A stretch of 47,579 nt of DNA. Source: UBA6054 sp964522095 (GTDB lineage: Bacteria; Planctomycetota; Phycisphaerae; Phycisphaerales; UBA1924). This document shows, piece by piece, positions 8,339 to 16,726 of this stretch. The DNA is taken from NCBI GenBank assembly GCA_964522095.1, contig CAZFSO010000009.1:1-47579 (forward strand), read 5' to 3'. Each line of letters starts with the position of its first letter. Position 1 is the stretch's first letter. The notes below the pieces were generated by a model. That model made no database searches. It saw nothing but the letters and a program-made list of their open reading frames with translations, and had not been told where the DNA came from. The translations under genes were made by a program, and so were the position numbers.

Positions 8339-9564
8339 GGCGCGACCTCCTCCGTGTTGGCGTTGGCGCGGGCGGCGGCGCCGAGGACGGCGGACTGCCC
8401 GTGGATGCGGATGAAGCCCTCGGCGTCGGCGGCGGACCAGTCGGCGTGCTGGGCGTAGGTGGCGCCGGCGCGGATCAGGGCGTGGTCGGTGCGGACCTCG
8501 ACGGCCTCGCACGACCCGCCGCTGGTCTCGACGACGACCTCGCCGGTGACGGTGGCCTGGGTGGCGCGGATGAAGGTCTCCAGGTCGGCGCGGAGCGGCT
8601 CGTGGAACATGCCCCCGAAGACCAGTTCGGTCCACCTGCGGGCCACGGCGGGCTTGAACTCGTTCTGGGCTTTGGTGAGGGTGAGTTCCTCGAGGGCCTT
8701 GTGGGCGACGAGGAGCGCTTCGAGGCCCGGGCACTCGAAGACGATGCGGCCCTTGAGTCCGACGATGGTGTCGCCGGTGTAGATCCCGCGTCCGACGCCG
8801 TAGTCGCCGAAGCGGCGGTTGAGGTCGCGGAGGATGGTCGGCCCGTCGGTGGGGACGGCGTCGATGGCGACGACGCGGCCGCGCTCAAAGCCGATGGCGA
8901 CGCGGAGCGGCTCGGCGGGCCAGTCGGGGCGGGGCCGGGTGATCTTGCGTGCCTGGTCGCCGGGTGCGCCCATCGCGTCGATCTCGGATCCGGAGATGGT
9001 GACGCCGAGCAGGTTCTCGTTGATGGTGTAGCGTCTGGCCTCGGCGGAGACCTCGAATCCGCGCTTGCGGAGTTCGTCGATCTCGTAGGCGCGCGGGGAC
9101 TTCGTGAGGGCCTGGATGTCGCGGATGGGGGCCTCGATGGGCAGGTCGGTCAGGCAGCGGACGGACTGGTCGAAGCGGACCTGGTCGTTGCCCATGGCGG
9201 TGCAGCCGTGGGCGACGGCGTCGGCGCCGCGCTCGTGGGCGAGGCGGACGGTCTCGGCGACGATCTGGTATCGGTCGGAGCAGAGGAGGGGGTAGCGGTC
9301 CTGGTAGCGCACGCCGCCCATGACGAAGGGGGTGACGAAGGTGTCGAAGAGTGCCTGCGAGGCGTCAACGGTGACGTGCTCGGCGGCTCCGAGTTCGCGG
9401 GCGCGATGTGCGATGCGGTCCGCGCCGTCGGGGCCGACGCCGCCGGTGTCGACGAAGAGGGTCACGACGCGGTAGCCCTTCTCGATGAGGTATGGGACAC
9501 AGAAACTGGTGTCGAGCCCGCCGGAGAAGGCGAGCACGACGGTTTTCTCGCGGGAAGCGGGCAT
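8320..9564 (-). CDS. argG: Argininosuccinate synthase
   Basis: This enzyme joins citrulline and aspartate with ATP to give argininosuccinate. The 414 residues start with VVLAFSGGLDTSF, the N-type ATP-pyrophosphatase P-loop at about 9-21. They continue with AHGCTAMGNDQVRFD, the citrulline/aspartate-binding loop, then YTINENLLG and YGVGRGIYTGDT. It reads most like the shorter ArgG of Xanthomonas-type clusters. A strong Shine-Dalgarno (AAGGAG) sits 7 nt before the ATG at 9564, and 23 nt separate it from argF'. The C-terminal Ala/Cys-rich tail beyond residue about 400 is unusual and covers the overlap with argE. Confidence 0.95.
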   Translation of the reverse strand: MPASREKTVVLAFSGGLDTSFCVPYLIEKGYRVVTLFVDTGGVGPDGADRIAHRARELGAAEHVTVDASQALFDTFVTPFVMGGVRYQDRYPLLCSDRYQIVAETVRLAHERGADAVAHGCTAMGNDQVRFDQSVRCLTDLPIEAPIRDIQALTKSPRAYEIDELRKRGFEVSAEARRYTINENLLGVTISGSEIDAMGAPGDQARKITRPRPDWPAEPLRVAIGFERGRVVAIDAVPTDGPTILRDLNRRFGDYGVGRGIYTGDTIVGLKGRIVFECPGLEALLVAHKALEELTLTKAQNEFKPAVARRWTELVFGGMFHEPLRADLETFIRATQATVTGEVVVETSGGSCEAVEVRTDHALIRAGATYAQHADWSAADAEGFIRIHGQSAVLGAAARANANTEEVAPCSAAC

Positions 9565-9587
9565 GGGTGCTCCTTCGGAGGGGGGGG

Positions 9588-10604
9588 TCAGGGCCGGGGG
9601 GTGGTGAGCGCTGCCATGAGCGCCTTCTGGACGTGGAGGCGGTTCTCGGCTTCGTCGATGATGATCGAGTTGGGGCTGTCCATCACGGCGTCGGTGGCCT
9701 TGACGTTGCGCCGGGCGGGGAGGCAGTGGCCGAAGAGGCCGCTGCCGGCGTTGGTGGTGCGGGCCATCTTGGCCTCGTCGACGATGAAGTGGCGGTGGGC
9801 GTCGCGGACGGGCTTCTCAGCGTCCCAGTTGCCGAAGAAGGGCAGGGCGCCCCAGCTCTTGGCGTAAACGACATCCGCGCCGTCGTAGGCGGCGTTGACG
9901 TCGTGGGAAACCGTGAAGGAGCCGCCGTGGGCGCGGGCGTTCTCGGCGGCCTGGGTCATGTAGCGCTCGTCGAGGCGGTAGCGCTCGTCGGGGCAGAGCA
10001 GCGTGACGTCCATGCCCATGCGGGTTGCGATGAGGGCGGCGGAGTTCGCGACGGCGGTGTTGAGGGGCCGGGGGTGGTAGGTCCAGGTGAGGAGGTACTT
10101 GCGGCCCCGGAGGTCGGGGCCGAGGCGCTCGCGCAGGGTCAGGGCGTGGGCGAGTTCCTGGCAGGGGTGGGTGATGGTCTCCATGTTGATGACCGGGACC
10201 GTGGCGTGGGCGGCGAAGGCGCGGATGACGCGGTCCTCCCGGTCGATCGACCAATCGACGAACTTCGGGAACGCCCGGACGGCGATGAGGTCGCAGTAGC
10301 GGCTGAGGACGCGGGCGGCCTCGCGGACGTGCTCCTCGGCGGTGGCGTCCATGACCTCGCCGTCGCCGAAGGCCATCTCCCAGGCGCCCTGGCCGGGCTC
10401 GAGGACGACGGCGTGGCCGCCCATCTGCCAGGCGCCGACCTCGAAGGAGGTGCGGGTGCGCAGGGAGGGGTTGAAGAAGACCAGGGCGACGGTGCGGCCG
10501 CGGAGGAGGGGCTGGATGGGATCGCGCTTGAGTTCGGCGGCGTGGTCGAGCAGGGCATCGAGTTCCTGGCGCGACCAGTCCTGGGTGGTGATGAAGTGCT
10601 TCAC
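9588..10604 (-). CDS. argF': N-acetylornithine carbamoyltransferase
   Basis: This 338-residue carbamoyltransferase uses carbamoyl phosphate, bound by FFNPSLRTRTSFE at 43-55 and HPCQE at 147-151. Features that set the Xanthomonas acetylornithine enzyme apart from ordinary ornithine carbamoyltransferase are all present: Trp75 in the GAWEMAF loop, Glu90 in AEEHV at the position of the substrate-selecting Glu92, and Lys302 in NVKATD at the site of the carboxylated Lys. Succinylornithine enzymes of Bacteroidetes have Pro in place of that Glu. I therefore predict N-acetylornithine as substrate and N-acetylcitrulline as product. The start is GTG at 10604, in a 4-nt GTGA overlap with argR and preceded by GGAGAG. 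Confidence 0.93.
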   Translation of the reverse strand: MKHFITTQDWSRQELDALLDHAAELKRDPIQPLLRGRTVALVFFNPSLRTRTSFEVGAWQMGGHAVVLEPGQGAWEMAFGDGEVMDATAEEHVREAARVLSRYCDLIAVRAFPKFVDWSIDREDRVIRAFAAHATVPVINMETITHPCQELAHALTLRERLGPDLRGRKYLLTWTYHPRPLNTAVANSAALIATRMGMDVTLLCPDERYRLDERYMTQAAENARAHGGSFTVSHDVNAAYDGADVVYAKSWGALPFFGNWDAEKPVRDAHRHFIVDEAKMARTTNAGSGLFGHCLPARRNVKATDAVMDSPNSIIIDEAENRLHVQKALMAALTTPRP

Positions 10605-11062
10605 GGGGTCTCTCCGAGCATGGCCGCGGTGAGTTCGGCGGCGACGCGGCGTGCGGTGTCGGGCGAGCCCGTGGCGAGGAAGATGGTGTCGTCGCCGGCG
10701 ACGGTGCCCTCGACGCCCTCGGGGGGCCATCGGTCGAAGGCGGTGGCGACCATCTGGGCGTGTCCGGGGGCGGTGCGGACGATGACGAGGGCATGGGCGG
10801 GGGTGACGGAGACGGCGTGGCGCCGGACCATGCCGGCGACCTCGTTGGGCGCGGCGGTTCGGGCCGGATCGGGGGGGGCGTCCGGGAGGCGGTAGCCGTC
10901 GGGGCCGCGGACGGCGCCGATGGCGGCCAGATCGCGTGAGACGGTGGCCTGGGTGACGGCCTCGCCCCAGCGTGCGAGGGCGGCGGCGAGGTCCTCCTGG
11001 CTCGCGACCGGGCCTTGGCGGAGCAGGTCCATCATGAGTGTTCGGCGTCGGTCGCGTGACAT
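10601..11062 (-). CDS. argR: Arginine repressor ArgR
   Basis: This 153-residue hexameric arginine-responsive repressor has an N-terminal winged helix-turn-helix with TQATVSRDL (37-45). The C-terminal oligomerisation and arginine-binding domain carries GTVAGDDTIF (119-128), where the Asp pair contacts arginine. It is the first gene of the operon it presumably controls, and a perfect ARG box lies 17-30 nt upstream of its ATG. The -10 hexamer ends only 6 nt before the start codon, so the transcript is probably leaderless. The stop overlaps the argF' start by 4 nt. Confidence 0.95.
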   Translation of the reverse strand: MSRDRRRTLMMDLLRQGPVASQEDLAAALARWGEAVTQATVSRDLAAIGAVRGPDGYRLPDAPPDPARTAAPNEVAGMVRRHAVSVTPAHALVIVRTAPGHAQMVATAFDRWPPEGVEGTVAGDDTIFLATGSPDTARRVAAELTAAMLGETP

Positions 11063-11068
11063 CGCAAG

Positions 11069-11098
11069 ACTATACGCCTGAATGCATATTCATGTCAA
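11069..11098 (-). promoter_or_regulatory. argR operon promoter with ARG box in the spacer
   Basis: On the minus strand a consensus -35 TTGACA (11093-11098), an 18-nt spacer and a -10 TATAGT (11069-11074) are visible. The spacer contains the perfect palindrome TGAATGCATATTCA (11079-11092), which fits the ArgR consensus TGAAT-N4-ATTCA. ArgR bound there would block RNA polymerase, giving feedback repression. The -10 ends 6 nt before the argR ATG at 11062, so transcription should begin at or next to the A of the start codon. Confidence 0.85.
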
Positions 11099-11117
11099 GC
11101 GGCCCGGGCGGGGCGGG

Positions 11118-11123
11118 TAGGAT
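11118..11123 (+). promoter_or_regulatory. Possible -10 element of the MscS-type channel gene
   Basis: TAGGAT lies 6 nt before the ATG at 11130, a spacing that mirrors the argR promoter on the other strand. No good -35 is visible. The AGGA within it could instead act as a weak ribosome binding site, so this call is tentative. Confidence 0.3.
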
Positions 11124-11129
11124 GCGGGC

Positions 11130-12293
11130 ATGCAGACCCAGACTGAAACCCAGACGCAGGCACAGGAGCAGCCCGTGGCCAGCCCTCCGGAGCGGCTGCT
11201 GCCGGACCGGATCGAGTTCGAGGAGGTGCTGGTGGCCGGCGGGGTGCTCGCCGCGGCGGTGCTGGCGGCGATCGTGGTGCACTTCGTGCTCTTCCGCGTG
11301 CTCAAGCGGGTGTCGAAGGGCCCCGGGCCGTTGCCGGAGGAGGCGGTGGACGGGCTGCGCCGGCCCACGCTGCTGCTGCTGATCATCGGGGGGATCCACG
11401 TGGCGTCGCCCGCGCTGGATTCGGTGATCGGCACGCCCGCGGTGGTGCTCCGGCACGCGCTGTCGATCGGGATGATCGCGGCCTCGGCGTGGCTGGCGCT
11501 GCGGGCGATGGACGCGGTGACGCACGCCTTCCTGCACCGGTTCGACACGAGCGTGACCGACAACCTCCAGGCCCGTCGGGTGCACACGCAGACGGTTGTG
11601 CTCAGGCGGGCGGTCAAGGTGGTGCTGGTCATCCTGGCGACGGGTGCGGTGCTGATGACCTTCCCGTCGGCGCGGCAGATCGGGGCGTCGGTGCTGGCGT
11701 CGGCGGGCATCGCGGGGCTCGCGGTGGGCCTGGCGGCGCGGTCGGTGGTGGAGAACCTGCTGGCTGGCCTGCAGATCGCGATCACCCAGCCGATCCGGCT
11801 CGACGACGTGGTGATCATCGACGGCGAGTGGGGCCGGATCGAGGACATCACGGCCACGTTCGTGGTGGTGAGCATCTGGGATCAGCGTCGGCTGATCGTG
11901 CCGTTGAGCCGGATCATCACGCAGCCGTTCGAGAACTGGACGAGGCAGACCTCGCAGTTGATCGGGACGGTGTTCGTTTTCACGGACTACTCGGTGGACG
12001 TGCCCCGGGTGCGGGAGTGGCTGATGGCCTACCTGCCGACGAACCCCAAGTGGGACGGCCGGGTGGCGGCGCTGCAGGTGACGGACACGACGGAGCGGAC
12101 GATCCAGATCCGGGCGCTGGTGAGCGCCCGGAACTCCGGGGAGACCTTCGACCTGCGGTGCGAGACGCGCGAGGCGCTCGTCGCGTTCATCAACAAGGAG
12201 TTCCCGGGGTCGCTCCCCCAGGTGCGCAGCACGAACATCGGCCCCGACGGGGGGGTGCTGGAGGCGGGCACGGCGGACGACGACGCGGAGTGA
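11130..12293 (+). CDS. MscS-family mechanosensitive ion channel
   Basis: This 387-residue inner-membrane protein is predicted to release solutes under osmotic downshock. Hydrophobic segments lie at about 33-57, 79-98, 107-127, 160-178 and 184-214. The last is the Gly/Ala-rich pore helix (ASAGIAGLAVGLAARSVVEN) that leads into the beta domain starting PIRLDDVVIIDGEWGRIEDI. The C-terminal alpha/beta domain runs to about 365 and is followed by an acidic tail. It diverges from argR, and its stop is 3 nt from the end of the convergent BtpA-family gene. No functional link to arginine is apparent. Confidence 0.9.
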   Translation: MQTQTETQTQAQEQPVASPPERLLPDRIEFEEVLVAGGVLAAAVLAAIVVHFVLFRVLKRVSKGPGPLPEEAVDGLRRPTLLLLIIGGIHVASPALDSVIGTPAVVLRHALSIGMIAASAWLALRAMDAVTHAFLHRFDTSVTDNLQARRVHTQTVVLRRAVKVVLVILATGAVLMTFPSARQIGASVLASAGIAGLAVGLAARSVVENLLAGLQIAITQPIRLDDVVIIDGEWGRIEDITATFVVVSIWDQRRLIVPLSRIITQPFENWTRQTSQLIGTVFVFTDYSVDVPRVREWLMAYLPTNPKWDGRVAALQVTDTTERTIQIRALVSARNSGETFDLRCETREALVAFINKEFPGSLPQVRSTNIGPDGGVLEAGTADDDAE

Positions 12294-12296
12294 CGG

Positions 12297-13106
12297 TCAG
12301 GGCCGGGCGGCGTCGGCCATGCGTCGGGCGCGGTCGGGGTCGACGGGGTTTTTCCACAGGCCGTCGGCCTTGATCCAGGAGCCGACGATGACGGCGTCGG
12401 CGTGGGCGTGCAGGGCGCGGACCGTGTCGGGCGTGGCGCCCGAGCCGACGATGACGGGCAGCGAACAGGCCTCGCGCACGGCGCGGACGTCGTCGACGGA
12501 CGTGGGCTTGCCGGTGGCGGTCCCGGTGACGATCAGGGCGTCGGCGCCGAAGAACTCGGCGGCCTCGGCGACCGCGGCCAGGTCCAGGTCGGCGGTGAGG
12601 GCGTGGGAGGCGTGCTTCTTTTTGATGTCGCAGTAGATGCCGACCTTCTCGGCCCCGATGGCGCGGCGGTAGCGGAGCAGCCCCCCCGCTTCCGCCCTGG
12701 CGAGCAGGCCCTCGTCGGCCACGTGGCTGAAGACGAAGTTCTCGCAGCGGATGAACGACCCGCCGCAGGCGTGGGCGCAGGCCAGGGCGGCGCGGTTGCC
12801 GCCGGAGAGGATCTGCAGGCCGATGGGCAGGGGGACGGCGGCGGCGACGGCAGCGGCCGCGCGGGCCATGACGGCCACGACCTCCGGCCCGAGTTCCTCG
12901 GCGTGCACGTAGGGGGCGTCGTGCATGTTCTCCAGGATGACGGCGTCGTAGCCGGCCTTCGCGAGGACCTGAGCCTCTTTCACGGCCTGGTGGACGATCT
13001 CGTCGGGGTGACGGTCGGCGAAGGGGGCGCCGGGGGATGCGCCCAGGTGGACCATGCCGATGAGGCGTTTGGGGCCGCGGGCGGCGAGTTGCCAGGGGTT
13101 GGTCAT
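12297..13106 (-). CDS. BtpA family TIM-barrel protein
   Basis: This protein has 269 residues. The family signature LIGMVHLGASPGAP lies at about 15-28, followed by ILENMHDAPY, PIGLQILSG, FIRCENFVFSHV, DIKKKHASHAL and a phosphate-binding-like end, LPVIVGSGATPDTVRAL then ADAVIVGSWIK. BtpA is required for photosystem I stability in cyanobacteria, but homologues are common in non-photosynthetic bacteria where the role is unknown. No other photosynthesis gene is near. The ATG at 13106 has no evident ribosome site. A GTG at 13130, in frame and overlapping the AbgT stop as GTGA, would add 8 residues and is a serious alternative. Confidence 0.85.
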   Translation of the reverse strand: MTNPWQLAARGPKRLIGMVHLGASPGAPFADRHPDEIVHQAVKEAQVLAKAGYDAVILENMHDAPYVHAEELGPEVVAVMARAAAAVAAAVPLPIGLQILSGGNRAALACAHACGGSFIRCENFVFSHVADEGLLARAEAGGLLRYRRAIGAEKVGIYCDIKKKHASHALTADLDLAAVAEAAEFFGADALIVTGTATGKPTSVDDVRAVREACSLPVIVGSGATPDTVRALHAHADAVIVGSWIKADGLWKNPVDPDRARRMADAARP

Positions 13107-13126
13107 GGCCGAGGGTACGCCGGAGT

Positions 13127-15007
13127 TCACGGCGCGATCGCCTCCGTGTAGGCCTCGCTGAACGGCGTCAGGGGATCGCCGGCGCCGAGGGGGATGCCAA
13201 GCCATTCCCAGAGAAGGAGCATGACCATCCAGACGAGGGTGAAGACGACCGTGTATGGCAGCATCATGGCGATGAGCGTGCCGATGCCGGCCTTGGGCGC
13301 GTACTTCTGAACGTACATGAGAACGATGATGAGGTAGGAGTTCAGGGGGGTGATGATGTTGGTGGTCGAGTCGCCGATGCGGTAGGCGGTCTGGGTCAGT
13401 TCGGGGCGGATGCCGACGAGCATGAACATGGGAACGAAGATGGGGGCGAAGAGGGTGTACTTGGCGCTCATGGACCCGACGAAGAGGTTGAAGACCATCG
13501 TGACGAGGATGAACGCGATGACGAGCCCGCCGGCGGAGAAGCGCTGCTCGAAGAGCCACTCGCCGCCGGAGAAGGCGAGCATGCGTCCGAGCCCGGACTC
13601 GTCGAAGGCGGCGATGAACTGACCGGCGAAGAAGGCGAGCACGATGATGGGGGCCATCGCGGCCATGGACTCGATCATGGTCCTTGTCGCGTCCTTGGTG
13701 GACCGGACCACCCCCACCGCCACGCCGTACACCATGGCGGGGATGATCGTCAGGATGAACATGAGCGGGACGACGACGGCCACCCATCGCGGGAAAGGCC
13801 CTTCCGAGCCGTGGAGCGGCGAGCCCTCCCAGAAGACCATGGCGGCGGTCAGCGCGAGGCCCGCGGCGAAAGCCAGGCCGGCCAGGGCGAGCCCGCGGCG
13901 TTCCTCGGGCTTGAGGACGGGGCCACCGGAGGCGGGGCCTGCCATCGTCGGGTCGGGGCCGCCGTCCTCGGTCGGCTTGCGGGCCAGGCGTTTCTCGACG
14001 AACACGGCGGTGGTCGCCCAGCCCGCGAAGGTGAGCACGAAGGTCGACGCGATCATGAAGTACCAGGACGACGTGGGCGCGACCGCCCGGCCCGGGTCGA
14101 TGGTCTGGGCGGCCGCCTGGGACAGGTTGCTCATCAGCGGCTCAAGGCTGGTGATGAGCAGGTTGGCGTTGAAGCCCGCCGACACGCCCGCGAAGACGGC
14201 GGCGATGCCGGCCAGGGGGGACCGGCCGCAGGCCAGGTACGCCAAGGCCGCGAGCGGGGGGAGCACGACGTAGCCGGCGTCGGAGCCGAGGGAACTCATG
14301 ATCCCCAGGAAGACCATCGAGGGCGTGAGAAGCAGGTCGGGCACCCTTGCGAGCGCACTGCGGAGCAGCGCGGAGATCAGGCCAACCCGCTCCATGGGGC
14401 CGATGCCGAGCATGCCGAGCAGGACGACGCCCAAGGGCGCGAACCCGAGAAAGTTCGCTTCCATGCTCGACAGCAGCCAGTACCAGCCCTCGCTGGTAAG
14501 CAGCGACGTGGCGAACATGACCTGCCCCGTGCTGACCAGTTCCAGGCCTTCATCACCGGTGACCGGGTCGATCACGGACCGGGGGCGTTTCTCGAAGACG
14601 GCCCAGCCGCGCTCCGCCATGTCCACGGGCCGGCCGGCGGCGTCCAGCACCGTTTCCTCGGACTCGGTCATGACCAGGTGCGCGGCCAGGCGGCCGTCGT
14701 CGGTCGCCGTCACGCGGATGGCGGCCGGCTCAAAGGCGATCTCCTCGCCAAGGTCGTTGCGGACGGCGCGGCCGATGGTGGAGACCCGCCGGTCGACACC
14801 CCCGGCGGCGCGGTCTTCCGACCAGCGGACGGCGAAGCCATCCGGCAGGGTCGGCGCGGCGAGATGGCTGACCCCGAGGACCACGAACAGCCCGATCAGG
14901 AAGAGGATGGCGGGGTCCGGCAGTTTGTTGCCGATCCACTCCACGGCGTTGAGGGCCCTGGCGAGCGGGCCGGGCCGGGCGGTCGTGCGGTCGGTCGGTG
15001 TCGTCAT
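13127..15007 (-). CDS. AbgT family transporter
   Basis: This 626-residue polytopic inner-membrane protein belongs to the p-aminobenzoyl-glutamate transporter family; some relatives export sulfonamides. The first helix (ILFLIGLFVVLGVSHLA) is followed by a large periplasmic insertion (about 60-150). After this come family regions including GFAPLGVVLLGMLGIGPMER, LGSDAGYVVLPPLAAL, AGFNANLLITSLEPL and the C-terminal hairpin GDSTTNIITPLNSY. The ATG at 15007 was chosen; the much longer open frame upstream is antisense to the POT gene. It likely forms a unit with the BtpA-family gene downstream. Confidence 0.9.
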   Translation of the reverse strand: MTTPTDRTTARPGPLARALNAVEWIGNKLPDPAILFLIGLFVVLGVSHLAAPTLPDGFAVRWSEDRAAGGVDRRVSTIGRAVRNDLGEEIAFEPAAIRVTATDDGRLAAHLVMTESEETVLDAAGRPVDMAERGWAVFEKRPRSVIDPVTGDEGLELVSTGQVMFATSLLTSEGWYWLLSSMEANFLGFAPLGVVLLGMLGIGPMERVGLISALLRSALARVPDLLLTPSMVFLGIMSSLGSDAGYVVLPPLAALAYLACGRSPLAGIAAVFAGVSAGFNANLLITSLEPLMSNLSQAAAQTIDPGRAVAPTSSWYFMIASTFVLTFAGWATTAVFVEKRLARKPTEDGGPDPTMAGPASGGPVLKPEERRGLALAGLAFAAGLALTAAMVFWEGSPLHGSEGPFPRWVAVVVPLMFILTIIPAMVYGVAVGVVRSTKDATRTMIESMAAMAPIIVLAFFAGQFIAAFDESGLGRMLAFSGGEWLFEQRFSAGGLVIAFILVTMVFNLFVGSMSAKYTLFAPIFVPMFMLVGIRPELTQTAYRIGDSTTNIITPLNSYLIIVLMYVQKYAPKAGIGTLIAMMLPYTVVFTLVWMVMLLLWEWLGIPLGAGDPLTPFSEAYTEAIAP

Positions 15008-15130
15008 GGGGGCAGTTTGGCCGGGTTCGGGCCGGGAAGCAAGCGGCCGCTTGAGTCGGGGGCGGGGTTCGGATACCTTCCCCGGGCCCCGGCCGCGCGT
15101 TCGGCCGGCCCACGACCCCGGAGACCCCAG

Positions 15131-16717
15131 ATGACCCACCGGACCGCGCCGGACCAGACCGAGACCCGGATGCCCAAGGGCGTGCCGTACATCATCGGGA
15201 ACGAGTTGGCGGAGCGGTTCAGTTTCTACGGGATGAACGCCATCCTGACGGTGTTCACCACGCAGCACCTGCTCAACGCGGCCGGGGAGCCGGACTACTT
15301 CTCGAACGAGGAGGCGAAGGGCGTCGGGCACCTGTTCAAGGCGGCCGCCTACGTCACCCCGATCATCGGCGCGGTGGTCGCTGACGCGTTCTGGGGCAAG
15401 TACAAGACGATTTTGCTCATCAGCCTGATGTACTGCGTCGGCCACGGCGCGCTCGCCCTGATGGACCTCGGACCCGTGACGGGCCTCTGGGACATGAAGC
15501 CCTTCCTGTTTCTCGGACTCGCCCTGATCGCCATCGGGGCCGGCGGGATCAAGCCATGCGTGAGCGCTCACGTGGGCGACCAGTTCGGGCGTGGCAACAA
15601 GCACCTGTTGCCTCAGATTTTCAGCTGGTTTTACTTCTCCATCAACACCGGCGCTTTCGCCAGCACGCTTCTGACGCCGGTGCTGCTCGACAAGTTCGGG
15701 CCGGCGGTGGCGTTCGGTGTGCCCGGGGTGCTGATGGGCCTGGCAACGACGCTGTTCTGGCTCGGACGCAACCACTTCGTCCACGTGCCCGCGGCGGGCT
15801 GGGCCCGGTTCAAGACGGAGACCTTCAGCCCGGAGGGGAAGAGGGCGCTGTTGAACCTGGCGCCGCTCTTCCTGGTGTTCGTGGCCGTGTTCTGGATGAT
15901 CTTCGACCAGACCGCGACGGCCTGGGTGTTGCAGGCCGAGAGCATGGACCGCTGGGTGTCGTTCGATGCCGTGGGCGTCGACGTCGAGTTCGAGGTCCTG
16001 TCGTCGCAGCTGCAGGCGGCAAATCCGCTCCTGATCCTGCTCCTGATCCCGATCTTCAGTTTCTGGGTGTACCCCGGGATCAACAGGGTCTGGAAGCTGT
16101 CTCCGCTTCGCAAGATCGGCATCGGGCTGTTCGTCTGTCTGCTGTCCGTCGTAGGCTCGGCGTTGATCGAGTCGGCGATCCAAGCCAGGACGCCGGAAGC
16201 CTCGGCGGCGTTGCGCGTGGCGTTGCAGGGTCAGGGCGTGGAGGCCGCGGGGGACCTGCCCAACATCGTCCAGGCCGCCCGCAACGCCGGGTGGACAAAC
16301 GACCAGATCCGACCCTTCCTGGACGGCATGCCGCACGTTGGCTGGCAGGTGCTGGCCTATCTCGTGCTCACGGCGGCCGAGATCATGGTCTCGATCGTGT
16401 GCCTTGAGTTCGCGTACACGCAATCGCCGAGAAAGATGAAGAGTTTCATCATGGGCGTGTACTTCCTGGGCGTGTCGGTGGGGAACGCGTTCGTGTCCGC
16501 GCTCAACTTCCTGCTCGAACAGTTCAAGGATGAAACCACCGGCGCCATGCCGCTCGCCGGGGCAAGCTACTACTGGTTCTTTGCCGGGCTCATGGGCTTG
16601 GCGTGGCTGACATACCTCGTCTGGGCCAGGTCGTACAAGGGCCAGACCTACATCCAGGGCGAGGACGAGGCCATCGCCGGGGCGGCCGCGATCGCGGAGG
16701 CGCCGGACGCGCGGTGA
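15131..16717 (+). CDS. POT family proton-dependent oligopeptide transporter
   Basis: This 528-residue major-facilitator protein takes up di- and tripeptides with protons. The POT signature E-x-x-E-R (residues 25-29, in NELAERFSFYG) lies in the first helix. PIIGAVVADAFWGKYKTI forms the second signature, and GAGGIKPCVSAHVGDQF follows. A polar insertion (about 235-370) contains a variable soluble-looking stretch. The ATG at 15131 follows a short 5' region shared with the divergent AbgT gene; no clear promoter was found in that 123-nt gap. The stop is 9 nt from the end of the convergent M50 protease gene. Confidence 0.9.
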   Translation: MTHRTAPDQTETRMPKGVPYIIGNELAERFSFYGMNAILTVFTTQHLLNAAGEPDYFSNEEAKGVGHLFKAAAYVTPIIGAVVADAFWGKYKTILLISLMYCVGHGALALMDLGPVTGLWDMKPFLFLGLALIAIGAGGIKPCVSAHVGDQFGRGNKHLLPQIFSWFYFSINTGAFASTLLTPVLLDKFGPAVAFGVPGVLMGLATTLFWLGRNHFVHVPAAGWARFKTETFSPEGKRALLNLAPLFLVFVAVFWMIFDQTATAWVLQAESMDRWVSFDAVGVDVEFEVLSSQLQAANPLLILLLIPIFSFWVYPGINRVWKLSPLRKIGIGLFVCLLSVVGSALIESAIQARTPEASAALRVALQGQGVEAAGDLPNIVQAARNAGWTNDQIRPFLDGMPHVGWQVLAYLVLTAAEIMVSIVCLEFAYTQSPRKMKSFIMGVYFLGVSVGNAFVSALNFLLEQFKDETTGAMPLAGASYYWFFAGLMGLAWLTYLVWARSYKGQTYIQGEDEAIAGAAAIAEAPDAR

Positions 16718-16726
16718 GGCGTGTGG

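Noticed and set aside
10601..10604. An ATG start for the carbamoyltransferase further upstream
   Set aside because: The upstream in-frame part is argR in another phase. The GTG with GGAGAG and the MKHF-type N-terminus matches the family.
12297..13106. Photosynthesis gene cluster suggested by BtpA homology
   Set aside because: No other photosystem, pigment or electron-transport gene is in the window, and the family is common in non-phototrophs.
15008..16423. N-terminal extension of the AbgT frame to over 1000 residues
   Set aside because: The extra part is antisense to the well-supported POT transporter and has no family features.
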